Below, one piece after another: positions 12,691-24,505 of a stretch of 64,000 bases of DNA (within the stretch, counting starts at the first letter, position 1; the number at the start of each line of letters is the position of its first letter). Both the position numbers and the translations under genes were made by a program. Source of the stretch: Paragonimus heterotremus (lineage: Eukaryota > Platyhelminthes > Trematoda > Plagiorchiida > Troglotrematidae); NCBI GenBank assembly GCA_013368495.1, contig LUCH01000970.1, positions 11,132 through 75,131 on the forward strand, in the 5' to 3' direction. The notes beneath the pieces were generated by a model that worked only from the letters and a program-made list of their open reading frames with translations, had not been told where the DNA came from and ran no database searches.

Positions 12691-14318
12691 AATTCGGCAT
12701 TACAGCCAGATTAAACTACAGCATAATGCAGCCTGGGTACCATCACCGAATGTTAACGGCTGGCGGTAACACCTTACATACAGAGTCGAAAGTGAAGGAC
12801 AATATATAGATAGCCAAGTTGGCCTTAAATACATGGAGGTTGCGTTTGAGGAAAACGTTGCCAATGGGGATATGGGGTTTTGGAGTTTATGAGAGACTTG
12901 GTTTTTCAATTTACGGATGAGTATTATGGTTGAAGTTTTGGATTTTCTGCATTTGGTTGATCGAAGTACACGTGGCAAGCTTTTAATTCTCGTAAGGCAT
13001 CGACATTTTAATTTCTGTGTTAAATTTGGGCAGCTACATCAGTTTTGGCTTCCCTTCAATAACAGACTTTCTGGAAGTTGCATCGTTCAGATATAGTGTC
13101 AGGAAAAGGTTCAAGATAGATGTTATAGCCGGCTGTTCAGCGTGATGATAGAATGTGGAAAGAAACTAACAATTGCCATTCTGTGTTACTGCAATGTTTT
13201 TATTCACGATAACCTATGTGAGAATAAGGAGTAGCTGGGGTGAAGGATTGTGTACAGCTCTTTGTGGAACCAAATTTCTGGACGACATATCTCACTTCAG
13301 TGCGCACTAGACTGACAACTATGTATTTCGAGGCTTCTAGAATGAAACTTGGGGAAATAGAATGTGTTAGATGTCTTTTGATAGTTGCTATCATTTCTTA
13401 ACGTTTACCGTAGTCGTTCGATACAGGGACTTAAGTGTCTGTTTTTGGACGGCGCTGAGTTGTAGCTGATAAGTTATTCTCGGCATTAGTTGAGTCCGCA
13501 AGTTTTTATTCAACGCCAAGTTCTTAGAGGAGCTGCCGTCAGGTCGTTGAGCGTCTGTGATATGTCTGCCGTTGCAGTTGTTTGTAAGATACTTATCCAG
13601 TTGGCTGATAGACCGAGAACTTTGAACATTGTTAAAGAAGTGGAAGATGTGATGGTCTCTTTTACTTTCAAGAGTCGATCCCAAACAGCGGCGGCAATCT
13701 TGTTTCAATCTGCTTTTATGTGAATACATCGTTGTTAAAATTTCCCAGTAGTCACCAACAGATTGAGAAAACGCCAATGGTGAGTTTTTTGCGAATCAAA
13801 CTAAGTCGGTCATTATGAGACCGTTAGGATAGATTTTGATCCCTCCAAATTGCGAAATTTCCTAACAACTTAAGTTTCGGAGCACAGAGTGATATGCTTT
13901 CATCACAGAGTTTCGCCCTACTTAGAAAAACTGTCTACAAATCCGGCGAACTTTCGTTTATTGCCAGCAAGGGTACACTCCCACTGACCATCAAGTACTG
14001 CCGTTATTGCGTCTCTTTTCCTCCGTATACAGAGGTATCTTTTGTGTCAGAAGTGAACCAGACATGGGTGGTGGCGGTTTTTGGTGTGAGTGCTTTTGCG
14101 CCGTCGTCTTGATGATCATCGAGTGGCGGAAAATCGTTTTCACGGATTTGTTTGAAGACATGAAGAAGTCGCTCCTTATACGACAATGCTCGCAAACGTA
14201 CGGCAATGGATGAACTGAGCTATTTTGAAGACATCATTGCAGCGAATCCAGTGCTAATGTAATAAAAGTCACATGATCAAAATCGTTTTCAGATGGGATT
14301 CAATTGTGGAAAGCCAAG
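12691..14318. other. Expected pol region of the gypsy-like element; too decayed to read
   Basis: If the element were complete, reverse transcriptase, RNase H and integrase would follow the protease here. I searched for an aspartate-pair RT motif and integrase HHCC or DDE surroundings on the plus strand and found none I can defend. Open frames at 13391-13777 (minus) and 13490-13723 (plus) are unassigned. Either the element is truncated or this part has diverged past recognition. Confidence 0.4.
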
Positions 14319-14388
14319 GCTTCGACTGGATTCGGATCAGCGACCATGCCCAAACGCGGCAAGCGCTCTACCAGCTGAACTACGAAGC
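14319..14388 (-). pseudogene. tRNA-like sequence (tRNA pseudogene or SINE head)
   Basis: Read on the minus strand, 70 nt begin GCTTCG and end CGAAGC, a 6-bp acceptor-like stem. The D arm GTTC/GAGC pairs perfectly around AGCTGGTA and contains the A box TAGTTCAGCTGG. The T loop reads TCCGAAT, one change from TTCGAAT, with a four-pair stem. The anticodon stem pairs only through wobbles (GCTTG/TGGGC), base 33 is not U and the first acceptor pair mismatches, so a working tRNA is unlikely. It may head a second SINE family; no other copy was seen in the window. Confidence 0.5.
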
Positions 14389-17300
14389 TACACCAGGAGC
14401 TCGGAAGTTTCACATTTGGACTTGGTTACCCACCCGTCCCACTGTCTCCTATGGAATCCACCAAATGATCCAGGGGATAGACTGCCTCAGCTGGATTTCC
14501 CGAAAGTGGGCATGGTGTTTCCGTCACTGATTCGATTCCGACCGAAGCCCTGACTTTTTACAATTGGGTCTCATTTGAAATCATAAATCATCTAAACTGC
14601 TTATTATTAATACAACTCGCTTTCACTGCTGACTAAGTACTTCGGACAGCTGATCAACCACTGATGTTCATGACTTTAACCGCTGAATGTTCTTAGAATG
14701 AATGTCCGTGATGTAGGAATTTTAGCTCTTTTCATTACAGACATGTTCGGTGTCGTGTACTGGGCTACCAACTCAAGAAAACTGTAACAACAGCGATCTG
14801 AACGACACTAATCAACCTCAATTTATTGGTAAATACTCTGCTTGTGAGGAAACAACAGTGTTTATGATTGCTATTAGGTGATGATTTTTGTGTATTTTCA
14901 CTGGACCGTTCATTGTTACGTTTCAAGACCTTTACAGTTCAATAAGCAAGGCTCGAATGTTCCAGATACAGTGAAACAAAGCTGTCTAACACGCTCATTA
15001 AATTCGAATATGCCGCAGAACAATTAAAGTCACAGTGGGGCACGGGTAGAATCCTAAAAGATGCGAGCACAGAAAATGTGACATAAGCTGAGGAGTTTAA
15101 AGGCACATCGTTGTCAAAGAATGCCCAGATCTAGCGACAAACATGGTAATAATAGTGGATAAATGTAAAACTTGTGTGAAAATAAGGTTTTTGATCTTAA
15201 TTTATAATAAATAAGCCAGTCACTACATTATATTAGTTTGCTGAACAATACCGTAGAACTGTAAATCTCGGTGAGACGCAGTAATTTCTGAGTAGGGTTG
15301 AACAAAATTGTCTGCGATGAATGGTGAGTAATGTCCATATGAATTCTCGGGCCAAGAGTAAACACTGTTGTACAAAAATGACCAAAAATCCTACCGACTT
15401 TTTAAATAAAAAGTGCGCGCACAAACATCGATTTCCCACTCTGTTTGCCGATAACGTTGTCGAAGAGTAAACCTCTTCTTGACCATTACGTCAGATAAGG
15501 TGGTTGGCCTCGGTGAGAGAGAGATGACAGAAAATACTATTCGATCAATTTAGTACGATATGTAGGCAGGCTGGGCTAACTGGCCGACGTCCATACCGCG
15601 CCTAGCTGAGTCGTATGTCTGTCGAGCGATAACTAAGTAAAATTCTGTGTTTGGACTACCTCCTGTGAGGCTGAACAAAGAGCCGAAACACAGGAAATGA
15701 TATAAAAGTGATACGTCGATCACTTTAAAGCGCAGAACAACACGAACTAACTCAGAGAGTTTAACCGGGTCATATCAACGAAGGTCAGCAATACAAAGAG
15801 AATATCGGTATCTCCACAACATTTGCCATATGCTGGTTGCAGGGATTGGAACAAAAACCTCAGTACCCGAGATTAAAGGTCGATTTGTCTGTCAAATTTT
15901 GTCAAATCTGTAACACAAAGTCTGTCAGGCTACATCCTGGGAAGGCAGTAAAGTAATCCTGCGATGCAAAACATCGATACCAACCAAGACTTTGCTGAAT
16001 TAGTTTTCATTTGACATAAAAATGCTACACAAAACCTTTGGACACTTACACTGTTAGAGCCAGATGCTGCTCCAGGAGGTGCCAGAAATGGCTCAAGTTT
16101 TGAAGTATTTGCAATTCTGTTATTTAATCGACTTCACCCAATGATGACAGTCAGGACTGTACGTAATCCATATTTGATCGCAGCCTTCGCTCTCAGCAAT
16201 TTTTTCGATCATCACACATCGAATGTGTGTGAGTTGTGTTCATTGTGAAATAATTTCAGTCGCCGAGGTTCTATCAGTAATTACAGTATAATCCAGTGAC
16301 GAAGTCGTCAGTTTAATGCTTAAGGACTACAGCACATCATCCGCAGACGAACGGGCTCACTGAACGTAACAACCGAACGACCAAGGAATGGTTGTCAGCT
16401 AAGAAAAAAACTGGGGATCTGCTTTACCACTGTCGCTATTGCCCCACTGAGGGTTAATTCAAACGATCAGAGAGAAATCCCCATTTCATTTGGTTTGTAC
16501 TAGAACCCAAAATTCCCACTACGGAATCATTATTGAAAAGAAAACAAAACAAAACTCATAAGTTTTTCAGAGACCCGCATCGCTCACCAGCTTACGTGGA
16601 CCAGAATGTTCAATCTAATAGATAGGATGAAATATCCAAGTCACGGAAACACATGTGACTGCGGTCCGGGAACAAGGAAAAGTCGGCTTAAGTGGAAAAG
16701 TCCGTATATTGTACTTTCCAGCCGAGACCCCGTATAAAAAGAACGGTGGAACACAGAGACGAAACAGGCAAGTGGTAGTGAATTAACAAAGTTACAAAAT
16801 CTGATGACAGAGTAAACCAGAGAAGGATCTTTAAGTCAGGAGTCAACATTGTGTCGGTCGAAAAGACTTTGCCAGCAGGTGACAAACAGTCAGTAAACCC
16901 TAAAGTGGTAGGAGTGTTCTTATAACGTACAGCCTCGTTTGTGAATAGTATGGCAGAAATATAACGGACGGAAACTAAGGGGAAGGGCCCAACGCCAGAC
17001 AGATAGGTAGCTGGAATTGATTAATGAGACGTGTGTATTCTTTGTGCACGAGGTACCAAGAAAGAAATTGGCACTGCCTTACTACAGAGAACTGAATACA
17101 CGTAGGCCGTACAATATAGTTTTTGTGTTGGTGGTGGTATATTTTTGCGTGGTATGCGGATAACTTCCTGAAGACTGAGGTATTCCAGCAAGCGGACGGG
17201 GACGGAGTTGAAGCCATGCTGATGCTCAGTCGGTTTTGTTGACTAGGTTAGGCCCATAGAATGGGTGACCACCGGATTCTGAAGCGGCTGCTTTACCGTC

Positions 17301-17494
17301 AGGCAAAAGCAGGTAAGCGAAATAATAAAAGTCAAAAACGGAAATACCAGGATGCTACCCAAGTAAGTTTTCGTGTTGTAACGTTGATTTTAGACTCTGA
17401 GAGGACAGCCTTGAACCGAACAGTTTAGATAGGTGTGTTCCGGAAGGACGTTCGAAGGTTTCGTCAGCGACAGCCACACGACCATGAAGTGAGG
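14389..17494. other. No gene recognised
   Basis: There are no repeat copies and no protein motifs. All open frames are shorter than 90 codons. Confidence 0.5.
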
Positions 17495-17765
17495 CACACC
17501 GTGCCACGGGTCATGGTGACATGACTATATGGCGTTGTAATGTGGGCGGCCGCGAACGCGTTGGCCGCTTCGGATTATTAGTTTATTAACGTAAGTATAG
17601 TACACCGTCCTTAAAGAGACAACGAATACGATAGGCTCAAGTAGGTTGTGCCAGTTGTGTACATTTCTTTCGTTGGCACTCACCAATGATCACCATCCTT
17701 TGGCAACTCACCCGCTCTCTTTTTCAGAAGCTTGGGTGTCTATGGTCTTCCGTCTTTTCATTCCT
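17495..17765 (-). repeat. Unclassified dispersed repeat R2, copy 2
   Basis: This is the inverted partner of the copy at 7035-7295, about 10.2 kb away. Its minus strand runs from AAGCTTCTGAAAAAGAGAGC to about GACCCGTGGCAC and matches at about 85% by eye. Beyond that the flanks differ: here a T-rich tract lies on the 5' side (repeat orientation), whereas copy 1 has CG-richer DNA. Because the flanks are unrelated, this is a dispersed element and not a segmental duplication. Confidence 0.75.
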
Positions 17766-18105
17766 TCAACTTAGTTGATGCATTATTTGATGAATCTTTC
17801 ATTTGTTTTTCGATCCATCCTTGAATTTTGTTTCTTCCTCCCATTCTTTCTAGAGTACAGTACTATCTACTCCTATATTCAACTACTTCTTACGGTTTAT
17901 TCCACGTTTATATTTTATATATATATTTCATACCTTTTTGTCAGTTTAAATCTTACCATTACAGTCTTTGTCTGTTCGTTTTTGAAGAGATAAGGGTTTC
18001 AGTTTCGTACTAGCCTATCAACTGGCTAACAAGCATTGGCAAGCTAGACAGAAAGGCATCACTCACATGCTTCCTGGTCTTGTTTCTTCGAGTTTACACT
18101 GGATG

Positions 18106-18107
<2 letters not shown>
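17766..18107. other. Pyrimidine-rich, T-rich tract
   Basis: The plus strand is strongly T/C-rich from about 17770 to 17960, giving hydrophobic-looking open frames (for example 17775-17993) that are composition artefacts. It is not a gene. Confidence 0.6.

Positions 18108-18145
<38 letters not shown>
18108..18145. repeat. (TG)19 microsatellite
   Basis: An uninterrupted run of TG dinucleotides, 38 bases long, is directly visible. It is the longest simple repeat in the window and likely length-polymorphic. Confidence 0.97.
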
Positions 18146-18146
<1 letters not shown>

Positions 18147-20508
18147 AACTGCAATTGGCGCAGTGCAGCCACTTATACTGATGGTTATTTGTAGGCATAC
18201 TTTGGCTTCGATCGTCGTGACAGTCTAATCTGAAAGGGAGGCCGCCAACCATATATTCGCAGATATTTTACCGGATGACTCATAACGAACGATTTCCCAG
18301 ATAGAACATATTTAAGGCCGCAACAGTAAGAATGAGGGCCGCAATATGGGCAACTAAAAGTTTCCGAAATTTTAAAATAATTAAGGTTTTGTGATTTTCT
18401 TTAATTCAGCCATTGTTTTTAGTTCAGTCAAAGTCCGCTGATAATGTAGCCAGTTTTATGCACGATATCTTCTTCAGTGATGATATGAGATAGTGTCAAT
18501 GAGTTTCAATCCGATTTTGTTAGAAATAAAGAACTGACAACTGTATGAAGATCTTTTTAACGCGTAACAGATGTACGCATCTTATACACATTTATACGGG
18601 TAGAAAACACTATACAACCAAGGCGATGACTGTATGGATCCTTTGTAGTCAATCTTGGAATACACTGGTAACTTATTAACAGTAAAACGGTATCAGATAT
18701 ATGTTTGACCATAGTTACTGGATCATAAAGCGTCACATTTAATACACACTGTAACCTTACTTAGTTCGGTAGGAGAAATCCTGACACAGTACAACGCACA
18801 GTTCCAAGTATCTTCGAACAAGCATCATCTGCAGATGAATGTTGTTTTGTGTAAGCTGACACAAACTAATTTCAGAATGAAAGTTCTTTGTGGGTGTCAT
18901 GTTCTTTTAGGTTGGCTTTATAGACAATCATGGACGGTTACTAACCTACTCTGATTACCATCAGTGTGTCAGGAGAACAGCATACACCAGGATACAACAT
19001 TGACATTTTTCCATGCTTAATGGTTTGCGGACCTAGTTGACTAATTTTTATCTGTTGTTATTCAAGTGCTCTGCTGGTGACAACTCCTGGGTCCCCTATT
19101 GCGTGCTTCGTAATCACACAGCCTAGTTTGATAGTCACCACCGACTTCACTCCAGTCAGAATTTCAAATCCCTGAGCCAAGCCAGGTTGAGCTTCTTCTT
19201 TGAGGCCACTGGATACAACGATGTATGACCAGTGCTACTGACTGTCAACTTGTAATACCTCCGCAATCAGAGTTGACGTTGATGTATCTAAGCAGTTCTG
19301 ACTAACGAAGTCACAGCGATTTTCCGAAGTCGGGTCCACTTTATACATTTCTTTAGTTACAACAGTGATTCTAATTGCATTGGTGAAGGGATCTCTTTTT
19401 TCTTCTGGAGGGATGAAACGTTTAACGGTTTCTTGTACTCCAGTTATTTCTCTTTCAATATATTCTGATGGATGTTCATCGAGGTCCATCACTTCCCGCG
19501 TCTTTTCATTTCATGTGCGCACTTCCTTTTCTGAGGAATGTACAGCGTGGAAATCTTTCCATCCTTAAGAGTAGTCTTTCTGAGTCGAACAGATGGCCTA
19601 ACACGATCTTGTACTCAAGAGGAATGTTTAAATTCATTGATCTTTCACTTTCCTTTCTTGAAAATAATTACCGGCAGCTTTTCTTTCACTGTCCGCGAAT
19701 ACACGTTGAAAACCAAGCAGTTCTCAGAGGCCATCCAGTCATCTCATTAAACCGCAGTTTAGCACGATCTCATTTTACTAACTTAACAAGGTTTGTGCCC
19801 TACTTCTATGTTTCGTGTCCTCAATCTCGTGAATTTGTGTTCTCCTTCAATGTTTGTATTGCTCTCCCATAATTCTCCTTAGACTTTGGTCAAAGTTTCC
19901 ATCTGTTTCCCCACTTCTCTGATGCACATTAATAACTCTCATTCCTATATCAAACAATTGTATGTTTTTCACCACTTTCAATATAGGAGTCTTTGGTTTC
20001 CCAACTCTTATTTGCTTCTAATCACCCTCCCTCTGGTGATTCTTTCTTAAAGCCGTGTCCATTTATTTAACTTGCTCCAAGTAAAACCTTTACACGCCCA
20101 CACTGGCCCCTATCTTTCTTCGTTAATCCCTTACAAGCACAGTTCCTGGTCATATCTGACTTTTACACAGGAGGTAGCCATGTAAATGACTCAGAAGGGT
20201 CTTATTTTTGTTACTTAAAGACCTGACTAAAACACTCTTAATATTACTCAAGTTTTGCACTATGTATAGCAGCTAGTTGACTTAACTAGATTTAAATGCG
20301 TACTGCACCAGTAGGTCAACGTAGGGCCGCTGATTTCAGTATTCCGGTGGACAACCCACATACGGTTTACCTGCTCCAATTTCAATAAGATAGTAGAATC
20401 CCTCTATAACTAGTGATAAATTGTCACAGCGACCTTCAGTTTTGGTTTCACCTGTGTTCAGGAGCTTCATTACATAATTTTTGAATGGCCCAGCAACAAA
20501 CGCACAAT
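18146..20508. other. No gene recognised; pyrimidine-rich patch at 19.3-20.1 kb
   Basis: The minus-strand frame at 19235-19492 (85 codons, hydrophilic, beginning MMDLDEHPSEYIER) has a more protein-like composition than most frames here, but I cannot assign it and see no supporting splice structure. The rest holds nothing I can name. Confidence 0.4.
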
Positions 20509-20573
20509 TTGCTCAGTGGTTTAATAGATAACTCGGAAGTTAACTTTCCTTGTAGTGGTCTATATTCGAACCA
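20509..20573 (+). other. tRNA-like pol III box pair
   Basis: TTGCTCAGTGG at 20509-20519 matches the pol III A-box pattern. ATATTCGAACC at 20562-20572 resembles a B box (GGTTCGANNCC with changes at its first bases). The 53-base spacing is tRNA-like. Acceptor and anticodon stems do not fold convincingly. It is probably a decayed tRNA-derived SINE head of a type different from the main SINE family of this window. Confidence 0.35.
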
Positions 20574-21949
20574 ATGGCGTTATTAATGCTGGCACTTTGG
20601 TGCAAATAGACTATCATTCAGTTGCTTCTCTAAGCTGAAGTATTTGAAAATCTGTTTAATCTAGACTACTCTCACTTTGGATAATTATCTCCTACAGAAT
20701 AAGAAGTCTTCGACACTTCCATAATATGCACTACTAGTATTGATTAGCTGGGATCAGTATGCTTATTACCCACTACGATCGGACTGGTAATGTTACCATG
20801 CGCCCTGTTGACATCAACTTAACGGAAATGAAACTGCACGAGCAGACATTTTCACAGTATCTTGCAGGGAGTGAGTCGCTTGGCTGTTGTATTGATCAGT
20901 CAACTAGTGCCAGTTTGTAAGATAGTCCAGACAATCAGCGTGAAAGAAGATCGACAATTGATTGGTTAGATTGTATATTGCCACATTATGATTGGCCGGC
21001 AGGTGGATTCCAATGTTAGGCTTGACGACGTCCTAAGCCAATCAACCAACAGCGATGTCGGCTAACAGACTAAACCGATCGATCAGTCACCCTACGCAGA
21101 CGGCATCAAGGCCAAGCGCACCACGCCTCGACAAACGACCGCGTTGCAGTACGCAAAATGGCATGGGCTTTCCGTTGTCTTATTGGTTGCGTTGTAAAGG
21201 CGCTTGTGTGTCGCGTGGGTGGTTTGAACACACAAGTTTCACATATCGTTGAGTACTTCGCAGGCATGAAAATTTGGTGCTTACAGTGTGCACAACCCTC
21301 TCGTTCTTAACCAAGAGCATATTAATACGGTTATTGAATTATCTCGTATCTCTCTGGATCAGATCGGTGTTCGACCAATATTCCAAGTGAGTTTTACGCG
21401 CATATTTATACGTTGTCGTATGTTCTTTAGACTGAACCAATCGAAGCCAATGGTGACCACCGTTAGGAAGGTTTAGAAAACGGCGAAACATCTGAACCAG
21501 TTGTTGTCTATGGTTAATCTTACATTGCGCAGTTAACCGGTATAAAGAGTTGTATATTTAGGTCTGACCCAATTTGAAATCCTCCCTCAAAGCACTATGT
21601 AGTTAAAATGAACGTGTTCTATGAGGCTACAGGAAGATAAGTGACGATTACATTCTTTGCCAAGATTACGATCACAGTGTTGAATCTTCACTGTTCCAGT
21701 GTTCCGTCTAAGCCTGTTGTAACATATGTGGACCAGTACACTTTCCGAACTGAGGGCTTCACCGTGCACATGCGTTACCTCCACTTTTGTTGAGTTGTTA
21801 CAGTAACAACTGACTGTTCCTCAGATTACTCTACCCGGAATCATTAGACAAGCGTGTCACATTTCCTGCTATATATATATATATCCGCTGAATAGTCGGA
21901 TGTTAGGTTAATTTCAAGTTGGACCTCACTCATACTTGATCGTCGCTTT
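20574..21949. other. No gene; CCAAT-box cluster at 20.96-21.19 kb
   Basis: ATTGG/CCAAT pentamers occur at 20961, 20991, 21010, 21038 and 21182, within CpG-richer DNA. This could be a promoter or a solo LTR, but no TATA box, coding start or repeat boundary can be tied to it. A short (TA)n run lies near 21874-21888. Confidence 0.4.
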
Positions 21950-22065
21950 TGTATTCCAATTGACTTTCTAATTAACCTCCTTCAAAAAGAGGCACTTGAC
22001 TGAAGTTTCGCTCTTGTCAAAGTTCGTCAGTATTGCATCTCCTTACCACAACTAGGCTTAAATTA
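21950..22065 (-). mobile_element. tRNA-derived SINE fragment (copy a)
   Basis: The plus strand reads TCAAAAAGAGGCACTTGACTG, AGTTTCGCTCTTGT and GTTCGTCAGTATTGCATCTCC. These are the complement of the body that follows the tRNA-like head in the better copies at 24.2 and 35.9 kb. The head itself is mostly unreadable, so this is an old partial copy. Confidence 0.45.
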
Positions 22066-23214
22066 GAGTCACGCCTTTTGACATCTTAACACTTTTATCA
22101 GTCACGTGTAGCCACAAGAGGTAATATTGTGGGTGTACCTCATTACGCTGGTGGCTCATCGTTGTAGAATCAGTGTTCTTGTTATACGCATTTACTGTTC
22201 CGGAAACCCCAGCGGTCGAAGACAGATACTATGCAAACATCACCTACGTACGTTGAACAGGTTTCACAGCCGCATTAAAAGACGGTTCGTATTATACACT
22301 TGGTTTGCTAAATGAAGACCGAGATCGCGCTGGTGTCACCGATGGCGTAGGCTAACAGATGTCTTCCGGGATTTATCTATACAGCTTGTGATCTCATCAG
22401 ACATTCAGTCAGAACTGACACAGCTTCCAGGGTAAATTAACGTAGACTAACTTGAGAAACTTTACTATTTGGGCTCAGTTAAGTTTAGGTGGACTTTGAC
22501 ACATAATTATTGTCTTTTATATTCTTCATTCACTGTGTAAGATGTCCAGTTCTCCATTGGGTGACAAAAGTTCTCTCGAAATCGCTATACCATCGTGATG
22601 ATTACCCTAGATTAAGAAGCTTGTGTCGTTTAGAAATAAAACATCCTTTTTATCCGTTTCATCACATCTACCATGCAACTTGGTCCTCCTTGATCAGTAC
22701 TTCTATATGCGATGCATGTTAGTTGCCGTATTATTGTTAGCTACCCACCATATCTAAAGGTTAAACTTTGTATGTATTGTTGTATTCTTTGATCCACGAA
22801 ACACGATCGCAATACGTGTACCCTGGTCGTGGTTTTTTGTACACTTCTGCCGCCCTTATCACCCTACTGAAATGTTTAAGTTATCGATTTCTCCTGTGTT
22901 CTCGAACACTAGCCTTATCACAGTGGTGTTGTCTGACTCAGAACATTTCACCACATAGTTCATTTAGACTTCCAACTGAAAGGCCATTGTCATTCTGGCG
23001 CCATTGTAGATAATCTCATTGGCGTTTTCAACACCACAAGTCTGTTAGTTCGTCAGCCTTGTTTTACACTTGCAAACAGATTCACGGCCTTATTTACGCT
23101 CCTAAGCTCAGTTCGTATGTTTATCCAAACGAAGAAATTCTCGATCGGTTTTAACTTCTGGTAGGTTCCCTGGAATTCGGAACTTCAGAATTCGAAACAT
23201 CTTCTCGTATGATC
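22066..23214. other. No gene recognised
   Basis: The plus strand is pyrimidine-rich in places (22.5-23.0 kb), giving open frames without family resemblance. I saw no repeats. Confidence 0.5.
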
Positions 23215-23320
23215 CTACTCTATGGCAGTATTAGGTTCGGCCTTCACTCTGATTAGAACTCATCAGTAGAGCATATCCCTACACAGAGGGTAACTTCAAA
23301 TCTTGTTCAGGCTGGCGGAG
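23215..23320 (-). mobile_element. tRNA-derived SINE fragment (copy b)
   Basis: TTAGAACTCATCAGTAGAGC followed by ATATCCCTACAC matches the minus orientation of the SINE body (TTAGAACTCGTCAGTAGTGC then ATATCCTTACCAC in the copy at 35.4 kb). Both ends are lost in divergence. Old and partial. Confidence 0.45.
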
Positions 23321-24154
23321 TGAGCATATCTGTTGCTATAGCAGCAGTAGTGTCCTCTGATTGATTCCTCGTATTCCTTCACGAACGCCTATGAGTATCT
23401 TCCGGGTTGCTCGACTATTTCGATACAGGGCGTATCATCTCTGCTGTAGGATGCAATATGTGACCCTTCGAGACGGCTCAGTCAGCCAAACAGTTATCTT
23501 GTATGCTCTGGTCCATGAACGCTCCTGTTTTCAGATATATTTCTGTATCAAATAGGTGAACCTGACGCACACCGACAGACTTTTTACTTACAGCGATCTA
23601 CAAACGTTAACTCGCCATTCTACGATCGACGCCTGACTCTAAATGCATCTTGTTGTTATTTATCGTCGTAACTTGAGTAATTTCTGTTTTAATTTGTTTT
23701 GCACTCTTCAAGAAGTGGGTTAATATTCCCTACAAATTATGATGCATCCGTACGAACTAGATGGATTTGTTCGTTCAATAATCATTTATTCTTCGATCCT
23801 CGTTATCACTACACTTGTCATTTGGATCCTCAGTCATTGCGATCGATAGCAATCATTGTGCTAACATTCATCCCACTTTTGTTGACTCTTTGACTATTGC
23901 TTAGGCCGCAAAGTGTGTGATAGCGTCAAGTCAATGTTCTGGTCGATATTCACTATTCTTAGGTTAAGAATTCTGCTTTTGGACTAAACCCTAGATCATT
24001 ACGCTACAGACTTCTATGCATAAAACAGTTAGACAGTTTCATTTTAGTCACCGTTTTTACTGAAACATTATCATGGGAAGGTGTTGAAAGTACGAATCTC
24101 TCTTTAATATAACTAAAGCATCACACAGTTGTTCGCACATTTCGCACTCAGACA
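23321..24154. other. No gene recognised
   Basis: Nothing beyond short chance frames. It separates SINE copies b and c. Confidence 0.5.
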
Positions 24155-24505
24155 TCAGCTAGCCGCTTTCGAAAAGATGCCCTAGATCAGAGTTTCACCC
24201 TTTTTGCAGCACAGCTGCAGTGCATGTCTTTGTCACGGTCGAGATTCGAACTCTGACTACGTTTTCCTGAAGGAAATCGTGTTGAACACTGTGCCATTGA
24301 CCTCACTTTAAACATGATTGTATTATCGTATGCAAATGATCAGCCACATCTATTCGTGAGTAGTGTCCAGACTGTCGGATCAGTTCGAGAGAGGACCCGA
24401 CAACTGTCATTTTGACCCTGATCGATTACCCCACGATTAGGACTTCTCTCGAGGTTGAAGTCTCAGCTATCGTTATGCTTGTTGAACAATATTTTTATTA
24501 CTGGT
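24155..24505 (-). mobile_element. Long tRNA-derived SINE (copy c)
   Basis: On the minus strand this copy has three parts. First is a head of about 190 bp (24305-24500) that is not tRNA-like. Second is the tRNA-like part, with AATGGCACAGTG as A-box region and AGAGTTCGAATCTCGACC as B-box region. Third is the body GTGACAAAGACATGCACTGC through TTTCGAAAGCGGC. The copy at 35865-36205 matches over all three parts, so the head belongs to the repeat and is not flanking DNA. There is no coding capacity; transcription by pol III and mobilisation by a LINE are inferred from the SINE class. No target-site duplication could be fixed. Confidence 0.85.

Noticed and set aside
17775..18013. Hydrophobic membrane-protein-like frames
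   Set aside because: They arise from a T-rich tract and overlap in two frames; composition artefact.
18640..18680. Shared GTCAATCTTGGAATA with 60855 as a repeat or LINE tail
   Set aside because: Only about 15-20 bases match and the surroundings do not align.
19235..19492. 85-codon hydrophilic minus-strand frame with protein-like composition
   Set aside because: No family recognised and no upstream or downstream exon; kept only as a remark in the region entry.
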